DNA of 44,020 nt from an uncultured Akkermansia sp. (lineage in GTDB: Bacteria; Verrucomicrobiota; Verrucomicrobiia; Verrucomicrobiales; Akkermansiaceae): NCBI GenBank assembly GCA_947588735.1, contig CANQAD010000011.1:1-44020 (forward strand), in the 5' to 3' direction. This document shows positions 8,177-16,017 of this stretch, one piece after another (within the stretch, counting starts at the first letter, position 1; each line of letters opens with the position of its first letter). The notes under the pieces are model-generated. The model searched no databases and was not told the DNA's origin. It saw nothing but the letters and a program-made list of their open reading frames with translations. The position numbers and the translations under genes were made by a program.

Positions 8177-9744
8177 ATGATTACGCGACTCCATTCGGCG
8201 GCTGTCAGTGGGATTACCGGCTATGAGGTGCAAGTCGAGGCCGACGTGCAGAAAGTGGAAGAAGTGGGAAGATTTTCGGTGGTGGGGCTTCCGGATGCTG
8301 CCGTGCGTGAGAGTGTGCAGAGGGTGACGGCTGCCCTGCAGAACAGCCATTTCTTTTGCCCCGGTCAAATAGCTGTGACCGTGAACTTGGCCCCGGCGGA
8401 TGTGAAAAACAGGGTCCGGGCTTTGATTTGCCCATTGCTTTGGGGCTCGAGATGGCTATCCAGAGCAATTACAGCGGGTTGCCGGAGGCTTTTCGGAGAC
8501 GCGTGCCGGAGCAGACGGATGACTGGTGCATCGTGGGCGAGCTTGCGCTTGATGGAACAGTGCGCGGAGTGCGGGGGATATTGCCACAAGCTGTGGCCGC
8601 GCGCGAAGCCGGGCGCAGACGTATAATGGTGAGTATGGAGAACGCAGCTGAAGCTGCCGTCGTGGAGGGGGTGCGGGTGTATCCCGTAGCAAATTTACAG
8701 GAGGCTTGGCAGACCTTGCTGGAGCCGGAGATGTGTGTCTCGTACACTCCTGCCCCTGCTCCGGATTGCATCGGGGAGTTGCCGGACTTTGATGAAGTCA
8801 AAGGACAGCCCTACGCGCGGCGTGCCATGGAAATAGCTGCGGCCGGCGGTCATAATTTACTGATGAGCGGCTCCCCCGGGAGTGGTAAGAGTATGCTGGC
8901 GGCACGTCTGCCCGGCATTTTGCCTCCCATGACCCACGAGGAGGCACTGGAGGTGAGCAAGATTCACTCAGTGTGCGGTATGCTGCCGATGGGGCGCGGT
9001 CTTCTCACTCGACGTCCGTTTCGTTCCCCTCACCATACGATATCGGATGTGGGGCTAATGGGCGGAGGCAGCTCCATTACCCCCGGGGAGATCACCCTGG
9101 CGCATCATGGGGTTCTTTTCTTGGACGAGTTTCCGGAGTTTAGCAGGCGCACATTGGAGACCTTGCGCCAGCCGTTAGAAAGCGGACGCATTACGATTTC
9201 CCGTGCCAGTGGTTCAGTGGAATTTCCTTGCCAGTTTATGCTGGTAGCGGCCATGAATCCCTGTCCTTGTGGCTACTTGGGTGACAGGAGGCACAGTTGC
9301 CGTTGCAAACCAGCAGATATTGCACGTTACCGCAAAAAGATCTCTGGACCTCTGCTGGACCGCTTTGATATAGTCATCGAAGTGCCGCCGGTGGATCCGG
9401 CCGGGTTGCTGCATAAGCCGGACGGCGAAAATAGCGCCACAATTCGTCAACGTGTGACCGCCGCACGGGCTGTGCAGCAGGAGCGCTACGCTACCACCGG
9501 GGTTTCCTGCAATGCGCGCTTGAGTGGGAAGATGATACGCCGCTATTGCCCGCTTACGGATGCTCAGCAGAAGTTGCTGCTGGCGGCAGTGGAACAGTTT
9601 GGGCTTTCGGCGCGAGCATTTGATCGCATTTTGCGTGTTACTCGTACGATTGCCGATCTGGCAGGTCGGGAAAACGCTGAAGATGGCGATTTGCTGGAGG
9701 CTATCCAATTTCGCCAATTTGAAGCGCAGTTGCGTAGCCTTTGA
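8177..9744 (+). pseudogene. YifB/ComM-type Mg-chelatase-like AAA+ ATPase, interrupted by a frameshift
   Basis: Two overlapping frames together encode a full family member (about 520 residues). The first (8177-8626) gives the N-terminal Lon-protease-like domain up to VNLAPADVKN. The second, open from 8356 to 9744, continues with KQGPGFDLPIALGLEMA. It then has Walker A SGSPGSGKS, the RPFRSPHHTISDVGLMGGG motif, Walker B VLFLDEFPEF and the cysteine cluster NPCPCGYLG...CRC. The junction is the A5 run near 8404-8408 in gtgaaaaacaggg; one more A would restore DVKKQGPG, the usual family sequence. ComM helps branch migration of incoming DNA in natural transformation in some bacteria. Either this is a real one-base loss or a homopolymer sequencing error. 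The downstream part shows no other damage, which favours a recent change or an error. Confidence 0.88.
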
Positions 9745-9792
9745 TGATAGATTTTGTTTGCACAAACCGTACTAATAATGGAATTCCACAAC

Positions 9793-12750
9793 ATGAACAG
9801 AATAGTCAAATTAACGGCGCTTGGCGCTTTGCTGCTGCAATTGCAGTCCTGCGGGAATGGTGAGGCGGCAACGGCGGAAGTAGGGCGTGAACTGTTCGAT
9901 TTCGACTGGTCCTTCAAGTATTTCGGACCGGAGGCTCCGGAGGAGGCTTCCTCGGTCATCCATGCTCCACGAGGATCGCAGCCGGGACACACCCCCGATA
10001 TGGCGCTGGATGGCAAACAAGAAACGCGATGGACAGCACCGGATGACAAATCCGATCACGAACTTGTGCTGGAGACTGGTTTGGAATTGCCTCTCAAAGC
10101 GGTGGATTTGTATTGGGAAAAAGAGTTGCCACAGCGCGTACAAGTGGAGATATACACTGCGGGTGGTGTGGAGAGGCGCAGCATTCAAAAGCAAACGTTA
10201 CATACGCGGCTGGATTTGGGCGGACAGAAGGTGGAAAAACTGCGTCTGATGTTCCCGGAGACAAAACACAACATGTGGGCTGCAATGCGCGAGATTGTCC
10301 TGCGTGACATGCAGGATATGCCGGTACGGCCGGTGGCGAAGCACCGCATGGATGATCCGGCCCAGCCCGGGTACAATACGGACGGCTTTAAGCCGGTGCA
10401 ACTCCCGCACGACTGGGCGATTGAAAGCCCGTTCCTCAAGGATGAGCCCAATGAAACCGGCAAGCTCCCGTGGAACGGCTTTGGGTGGTACCGCAAGAGC
10501 TTTGATGTGCCGGCAAGTTTTTCTGCTAAAAAACAACGTTATTACCTTGACTTTGACGGCGTCATGTCCCACCCGCGCGTGTACGTGAACGGGAAAAAGG
10601 CCGGCGAATGGGCGTATGGCTACTCTTCGTTCCGCGTGGATATCACGCCGTATCTGAAAGCGGGGGAGAAAAATCTGGTGGCGGTGCTGGCCAGCAACAA
10701 GCCGCTTTCATCGCGTTGGTACCCGGGAGCGGGCATCTACCGCCACGTTTGGCTCACCAAAACGGCACCGAGTCATCTCGCCTACAACGGCATCTGCGTG
10801 ACGACACCTCAGGTCTCACCGGAATCTGCCACGCTGCAGGTGTCCACAGAGCTTGAAAACACGGGCAGTAAAGCGGTTAAGATGACCATTCTTCAACAGG
10901 TCGGCAATCTCAAGGCACAGCAGGTGTCTGTGCAGCTTGCCCCGGGAGAAACCCGAACCGTGCAGCAGAGTATGACTTTGTCCAAGCCGGAGCTGTGGAG
11001 CTGCGAAAACCCGCACTTGTACACCCTGAGCACCACCATCATCCAACCGGGAGAGCGCCCTCAGGTGCATCATACGCGTTTTGGGGTGCGCACAATTGAG
11101 TGGAAACCGAACGGGTTCTACCTGAACGGTAAACGAGTGCAGATACAGGGCGTATGCGAGCACCATGATCTGGGCGCTCTTGGCTCCGCTTTCTACAGGA
11201 AGGCTTGGGAGAGAAAGATCAAAAAATTGAAGGAAATGGGGTGCAATTCCATCCGCACCTCGCACAACCCTCCGGCTCCTGAGGCTCTGGATGTGTGTGA
11301 TGAGCAGGGGATGCTCGTGCTCGATGAACTCTTTGATATATGGGAGGCTCAAAAATATGACAAGGTGAACGGTTACCACGTCGATTGGAAACAGTGGTGG
11401 AAGAAGGATGTGGAGAACTTTGTGAAGCGCGATCGCAATCATCCCTGCGTCATCATGTGGAGCGGCGGCAATGAAATCTCCGAAATCGTCACGGCTCGCG
11501 GTCGCGTCGTCAACAAGGAACTGCGCGATGAATTTCGTCAATACGATGTCACACGCCCCTACACCGTGGGCGTGAACAACGGTAAGGGCGCTTGGAACGG
11601 CTTTGGCGATGATTTGGATGTGATGGGGTTCAACTACAAGCCATGGATGTACGCGGAGTACGCGCAGAAGCGCCCCGAAAAGCCCTTTTATGGCTCTGAG
11701 ACGGCGTCCGGCATAGGGACGCGAGGGTTTTACCTGTTTCCTCTGGGATGGCGCGGGGATGAGGGAGCGAGTGCATTTCAAGTGAGCGCGTATGGTGTGG
11801 CGGCAGTGCCTTGGGGATATTGCGCCGATGTGGAGTTTGCCGCGCACGACAAGGCGCCCAACACGGCCGGTGAATACGTGTGGACGGGGTTCGACTACCT
11901 TGGCGAGCCAACACCTTACAATCAGGACGCTTCCAATGTGGGTAATTTGCAGGCGCTGAGCGAGGAGGAGAAGAAGGCGATCATGGATCACCTCAACGAC
12001 ATGGGCAATAAGGCTCCCAGCCGCAGTTCCTACTTTGGCATCATCGATTTAGCCGGTTTCCCGAAGGACGTATTCTACCTCTACAAGAGTCGGTGGGATG
12101 CGGATGCCCGTTTCGCGCACTTGCTGCCGCACTGGAATTGGCCGGGCAGGGAGGGGCAGGTGACCCCCGTGATGTGCTTCAGCTCCGGCGATGAGGCTGA
12201 GCTCTTCGTGAATGGCAAGAGTCAGGGCGTGTGCCGCAAGGACACGGAGGACAAAGGAGAGCGTATCCCGCAAAGTTCCGGGGCTTCTCGCACGGCCTAC
12301 CGTTTTGTGTGGGACAAGGTCGTGTATGAACCCGGTGAAATAAGCGTGGTGGTAAAAAAGGATGGCAAGCCTTGGGCTACGGACAAGGTGGTGACCACCG
12401 GTGGGGCGGCGTCCGTACGCGCTGAGGCGGATATTTCGACCATAAACGGTGACGGGTACGATCTGTGTTTTATCGAGCTGGCGGTAGTAGATGCTCAAGG
12501 CAACGTTGTCCCCACCGACTGCCGCAAGGTTTCTTTTTCAGCGGAAGGGCCGGTTGATCTCTTGGGCTTCTGCAATGGCAATCCCATCGATCAGACCTGC
12601 ATGCAAGCCACGGAGCAGAGTTTCTTCAATGGCCGTATCCTCGCCATCGTGCGCGGCAAGCGCGGCGGCAACGGTGAAGCCGTGGTCACAGTGCAGGCGG
12701 AAGGGTTGCCGCCCGTCAAAGCGTCGATCCGGGTGCAGCCGAAGAAGTGA
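9793..12750 (+). CDS. Beta-galactosidase, glycoside hydrolase family 2, lipoprotein
   Basis: Surface-anchored exo-glycosidase of 985 residues, likely removing terminal galactose from mucin-type or dietary glycans. The ATG at 9793 gives a lipoprotein signal (MNRIVKLTALGALLLQLQSC, Cys20); an upstream in-frame start at 9754 would spoil it. The GH2 jelly-roll begins at FDFDWSFKYFG and resumes at QLPHDWAIESP. Between them (about residues 50-160) lies a discoidin-like insertion, with ALDGKQETRWTAPD as its hallmark. The TIM barrel follows, with acid/base Glu561 in WSGGNEISE and candidate nucleophile Glu636 in FYGSETASG, 75 residues apart. C-terminal beta-sandwich domains include AELFVNGKSQGV and the GH2 domain-5 sequence FSAEGPVDLLGFCNGNP. 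It is 48 bases after the yifB-like gene and convergent with the ATPase gene. Confidence 0.93.
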   Translation: MNRIVKLTALGALLLQLQSCGNGEAATAEVGRELFDFDWSFKYFGPEAPEEASSVIHAPRGSQPGHTPDMALDGKQETRWTAPDDKSDHELVLETGLELPLKAVDLYWEKELPQRVQVEIYTAGGVERRSIQKQTLHTRLDLGGQKVEKLRLMFPETKHNMWAAMREIVLRDMQDMPVRPVAKHRMDDPAQPGYNTDGFKPVQLPHDWAIESPFLKDEPNETGKLPWNGFGWYRKSFDVPASFSAKKQRYYLDFDGVMSHPRVYVNGKKAGEWAYGYSSFRVDITPYLKAGEKNLVAVLASNKPLSSRWYPGAGIYRHVWLTKTAPSHLAYNGICVTTPQVSPESATLQVSTELENTGSKAVKMTILQQVGNLKAQQVSVQLAPGETRTVQQSMTLSKPELWSCENPHLYTLSTTIIQPGERPQVHHTRFGVRTIEWKPNGFYLNGKRVQIQGVCEHHDLGALGSAFYRKAWERKIKKLKEMGCNSIRTSHNPPAPEALDVCDEQGMLVLDELFDIWEAQKYDKVNGYHVDWKQWWKKDVENFVKRDRNHPCVIMWSGGNEISEIVTARGRVVNKELRDEFRQYDVTRPYTVGVNNGKGAWNGFGDDLDVMGFNYKPWMYAEYAQKRPEKPFYGSETASGIGTRGFYLFPLGWRGDEGASAFQVSAYGVAAVPWGYCADVEFAAHDKAPNTAGEYVWTGFDYLGEPTPYNQDASNVGNLQALSEEEKKAIMDHLNDMGNKAPSRSSYFGIIDLAGFPKDVFYLYKSRWDADARFAHLLPHWNWPGREGQVTPVMCFSSGDEAELFVNGKSQGVCRKDTEDKGERIPQSSGASRTAYRFVWDKVVYEPGEISVVVKKDGKPWATDKVVTTGGAASVRAEADISTINGDGYDLCFIELAVVDAQGNVVPTDCRKVSFSAEGPVDLLGFCNGNPIDQTCMQATEQSFFNGRILAIVRGKRGGNGEAVVTVQAEGLPPVKASIRVQPKK

Positions 12751-12757
12751 TCGCCCC

Positions 12758-14158
12758 TCAGCGCAGCAGGCGGTCGCCGTGGATGAGGTACACGTTCTTC
12801 TCGCGTGCTGCCAGCGTCTTCATTTCCTCCGTAAAACCGCTTTTGGAGAAGAGTCCGTAGCAGATGCGGTAGTCCGGCAAGTTGGCACGTTCGCATTTTT
12901 CGCGGAGTTCCCGGTAAATGTCTTTGCCGACGAGTTTTCTATCGTTGAAATACTTGCATTCTGCGGCGAAGAGGCGCTTGTTCCCGTGATCGAGAGCCAC
13001 CACGTCAATTTCGTCCCTTTTGTCCCAGTATGAGCCGATGGCTGACGGGACGAGGGGAATCTTGCCGCGTCCGCACAGGCGGGGCAGGATGCTGCGGCAT
13101 ATTTCTTCGTATATGAAAGAAACGTGACTGTCGATGAAGCGGGCGGAGATAATTTTTTCCACCTCGCGGATATTGCCCAGCTCCAACTTGCCCCGATTGG
13201 GAAGCACAAAACGAAACCAAAAGCGCATGAAGACATCACGAATGACGTAGAGTCCCTTGCGGCTCTTCTCCGGATTGTTTTCGGTGACGGGCACCCTCTT
13301 CTCGACCAGATAGAGTCCGCGCAGGGTGTCCATGTACTGTGTGAGGTGTGACACGGGCGTACGGAGCTTTGCCCCGATGTCGGAGATTCTGTGTTCTCCC
13401 TGTGCAATCGTGCGTAAGATGTCGTAGTAATTCAGCGGTTCCTTCACGTCACAGCTCAGCAGAAAGCGCGGTTCATCGTAGAGAAAGCCGTTTTTGTTGA
13501 GGATCTCTTCGCTGATGTTTTTACTCAGCGTATTCCGGTTGGCAAAGAACTCCATATATTTCGGCACCCCTCCCGTCACCGCGTATTCCTCAACGGCATC
13601 ACTGAACTTTTGCCCCTTCCGCGCTTCCCGTATCTCGTCAAAACTCAGCGGAGACAGGTGAATCTGCCCCGTGCTGCGACCGTACAACGGACTCGAAGAG
13701 GCCAACGTGAGCTTTTTCATCATGTTGATGTACGACCCGCACAGGATGACCATCGTGTTGCTCCGCTTCAGCGTGTTGTCCCACGCTTTCTGAAAGATTG
13801 AGGGAAACGCGCGATTTGCGTTCGTCAGGTAGGGGAACTCATCAATCACGAGAATCTTGGTGCGTTTGGTCTTTACCCGCGCAAAGGCCTCAAAGAGACG
13901 TTGCCAGTCCCTGAATTCAACGCCGCTCATGTAGCTCTCTCCGGAAAACTCTGCCACACCCTGCGCTAACTCCGCCATGTTCTGTGCTTCGCTCCCCTCC
14001 GTCGCCAGATAATACAGCGCATCCTTCCTCTTGATGAACTCATGTATCAGCTCCGTTTTCCCGATCCTTCGCCGTCCGTACACGATGACAAAGGAGGCTC
14101 TCTTCCTGTATTGGCGTTCCAAATCACGAAGTTCCCGACTGCGGCCTATAAATTTCAT
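12758..14158 (-). CDS. AAA/STAND-type ATPase with C-terminal nuclease-like DUF234 domain
   Basis: A 466-residue protein of the ATPase_2/DUF234 type, common in archaea and scattered in bacteria. Residues 1-10 carry the FIGRSREL box and 28-35 the P-loop GRRRIGKT. Walker B is ILVIDEFPYL. A winged-helix segment lies in the middle (ILRTIAQGEHRISDIGAKL). The C-terminal domain has DEID (382-385) and ECK (400-402), the pattern of a PD-(D/E)XK nuclease fold. The cellular role of the family is unknown; a part in defence or mobile-DNA biology is a guess. It stands alone, convergent with the beta-galactosidase gene, and its upstream region is strikingly AT-rich with a duplicated 34-bp palindromic box. 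Confidence 0.88.
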   Translation of the reverse strand: MKFIGRSRELRDLERQYRKRASFVIVYGRRRIGKTELIHEFIKRKDALYYLATEGSEAQNMAELAQGVAEFSGESYMSGVEFRDWQRLFEAFARVKTKRTKILVIDEFPYLTNANRAFPSIFQKAWDNTLKRSNTMVILCGSYINMMKKLTLASSSPLYGRSTGQIHLSPLSFDEIREARKGQKFSDAVEEYAVTGGVPKYMEFFANRNTLSKNISEEILNKNGFLYDEPRFLLSCDVKEPLNYYDILRTIAQGEHRISDIGAKLRTPVSHLTQYMDTLRGLYLVEKRVPVTENNPEKSRKGLYVIRDVFMRFWFRFVLPNRGKLELGNIREVEKIISARFIDSHVSFIYEEICRSILPRLCGRGKIPLVPSAIGSYWDKRDEIDVVALDHGNKRLFAAECKYFNDRKLVGKDIYRELREKCERANLPDYRICYGLFSKSGFTEEMKTLAAREKNVYLIHGDRLLR

Positions 14159-14172
14159 TGCGTCACAATTTA

Positions 14173-14292
14173 TATAATCTCAATTATCATAATTTAAATT
14201 ATATTACAAGAGGAAAGTATGACATCCTGCGTTTTTTGATGAAGGAAGCGACAATGAATATAATCAAAATTATTATAATTTAAATTATATTA
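14173..14292. promoter_or_regulatory. Duplicated AT-rich palindromic box upstream of the ATPase gene
   Basis: Two near-identical 34-bp segments (14173-14206 and 14259-14292, 86 bp apart) begin TATAATC and end TAATTTAAATTATATTA. They differ at only a few positions. Each holds the perfect palindrome ATAATTTAAATTAT or a variant of it. They lie 15 and 101 bases upstream of the ATPase start on its promoter side, so they could be operator sites or promoter duplications. The base composition contrasts sharply with the flanking GC-rich genes. Confidence 0.6.
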
Positions 14293-14379
14293 TTTGATTC
14301 ATGTCTGCAACATGCTGATTGAGAATCATGAGGGAAGTGAAATGACTTCTCGGTTCCTGAGACGAAGCTCGCCGGACCG

Positions 14380-16011
14380 TCAGGGATTCTGCCGGAAGAA
14401 CTTACGGGAAGTGGCCCAGAGGAAGAGAGCGCCGATGCAGAGGCTCAACAGGGCGTAGAAGAGGAAAGTGGAGGCAGCGGCGGGGTTGCCAACGAGGTGA
14501 GTGAGGTAGATGACGAGGAAGTTGCCGAGGGTGCTGGTGAGGAACCAGAAGCCGGAGACGATGCTTTTGAGGTTGGGTCCGGCGGCGGTGTAGGCGTATT
14601 CGAGACCGGTGGTGCTGACGAGGATTTCGGAGATGGTGAGCAGGAGGTAGGGGATGCCCTGCCAAAGAATGGAGAGCTGGGCGCCGGAGTCGAGCATGGA
14701 TTGGATGGCGGCGACGGAGAAGTAAGACACGCCGGCCAGCACGATGCCGCAGCCCATCCGGCGCAATGGCTTCGCCCAGCGTCCGATGCGCGGGTAGATC
14801 AAAAGGGTGACAAGGGGGACGAGCGTCATCACGAAGAGCGGGTTGATGCTTTGCATTTCCTCCGCCCCGAACACAAAGCCCATCGACTCGCTGTGGGAAA
14901 GGATGAGAGGCTGCATTTTTTCTCCTTGAAGCACCCAGCTGGACATCGTTTGGTCGAAGAGGCTCCAGAAGGGGATGATCATGAGGAAAACGAGGAGGAC
15001 GCGCAGCAGGTTGTACGTTTCAGTGATGCGGGGGGAGGAGAAGCTGCGGCGCATTTGCTCGGCTCCGCAGAAAAGGCGCGTGCCCAGAATACCCAGAAAA
15101 TGATCCGCTCGTTTTTTGGCAGCCGCGCGCAACGTTTGCAGGCCGAGGGCGACAAGGAACACCATCACGGCCCCGAGAGCCCACAGCGATGCCCCCGTTT
15201 CTCCTGAGCCCCCGCGTAAGGCCAATTCAGTCGCACTCATGTAAACTCCCGTCACCATGCCCACGATTACGACGAGTAGCAGAAAGCACGTCCCCGCGGT
15301 GCGCAGTGTGCGGCGCGTTTGCTGCACGGTTTCCCTGCCGTAGCGTTGCTCCGCTGCGCTTGAACCGTGCAGCAGGCGGGTAAGGAGGGAAGAGACAAAG
15401 AGGGGTTCGGAGGGTTTTCGATGGCGGTAGAGGCGCCGTCCGCGCCAAAAGATGAAGGTCGCCACGGCCATAAAGATGCCGGGGATGGCAAAAGCCCAGC
15501 TGTAGCCCCAGTTTTGGCGCACCCAGGGAATGACCAGGAAGGAGAAGAAGGAACCCAGGTTGATGGACCAATAGAAGGCGGCGTACAGGCGCGTCATCGT
15601 CTGGCTGTCGCTCTCTTCGGCCTGGTCACCCACAAAGGCGGAGACGCAAGGTTTGATGCCGCCGGCGCCAAGGGCGATGACGAAGAGCCCGGCAAAGAGG
15701 ATCCAGCGGCGGACTTCCAGACTGCCAACCATGTCGGTTGTGGCCAGGATTCCGTGTCCCAGGCAGTAAAAAAGAGACACATAAAGGATCATGCGGTAGC
15801 GGCCGAAAAAACGATCCGCGAGCCATGCGCCCACAAGTGGCAGCACATAGATGCCCGCGTTAAAGAGGTGACCCACCGTCACCACGGCGCTTTCGCTCAT
15901 AGCCAGCACACTAAGCATATACAGCGTGAGAATGCTGCGCATGCCGTAAAAGCTGAAGCGTTCGCACGCCTCATTGCCGATGATGTACTTTGTCTGCGGA
16001 GGAAGGGGCAT
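14380..16011 (-). CDS. Proton-dependent oligopeptide transporter (POT/PTR family)
   Basis: A 543-residue inner-membrane carrier taking up di- and tripeptides with protons. The start MPLPPQTKYIIGNEACERFSFYGMRSILTLYM contains the family's E-x-x-E-R-F-x-x-Y-G motif on helix 1. It is followed by LVGAWLADRFFGRYRMI (PTR2 signature region) and ALGAGGIKPCVSAFVGDQ. Near the middle there is an extra hydrophobic pair, as in bacterial POTs with 14 helices. EILVSTTGLEYAYTAAGPNLKS near the C-terminus matches the conserved EL-x-S-x-x-G-x-x-x-x-x-x-x-AP region. It begins 6 bases after the chaperone-like gene on the same strand and is probably its operon partner. Confidence 0.93.
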   Translation of the reverse strand: MPLPPQTKYIIGNEACERFSFYGMRSILTLYMLSVLAMSESAVVTVGHLFNAGIYVLPLVGAWLADRFFGRYRMILYVSLFYCLGHGILATTDMVGSLEVRRWILFAGLFVIALGAGGIKPCVSAFVGDQAEESDSQTMTRLYAAFYWSINLGSFFSFLVIPWVRQNWGYSWAFAIPGIFMAVATFIFWRGRRLYRHRKPSEPLFVSSLLTRLLHGSSAAEQRYGRETVQQTRRTLRTAGTCFLLLVVIVGMVTGVYMSATELALRGGSGETGASLWALGAVMVFLVALGLQTLRAAAKKRADHFLGILGTRLFCGAEQMRRSFSSPRITETYNLLRVLLVFLMIIPFWSLFDQTMSSWVLQGEKMQPLILSHSESMGFVFGAEEMQSINPLFVMTLVPLVTLLIYPRIGRWAKPLRRMGCGIVLAGVSYFSVAAIQSMLDSGAQLSILWQGIPYLLLTISEILVSTTGLEYAYTAAGPNLKSIVSGFWFLTSTLGNFLVIYLTHLVGNPAAASTFLFYALLSLCIGALFLWATSRKFFRQNP

Positions 16012-16017
16012 ACCGGC

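Noticed and set aside
8398..8412. Programmed -1 ribosomal frameshift in the yifB-like gene
   Set aside because: The junction GTG-AAA-AAC lacks the X-XXY-YYZ heptamer (the preceding base is G) and no strong hairpin follows at the right distance; a lost A is simpler.
14497..15207. Gly/Glu-rich plus-strand frame inside the POT transporter gene (and 15367-16806)
   Set aside because: Low-complexity composition mirrors the transmembrane codons on the other strand; no start signal or family pattern.
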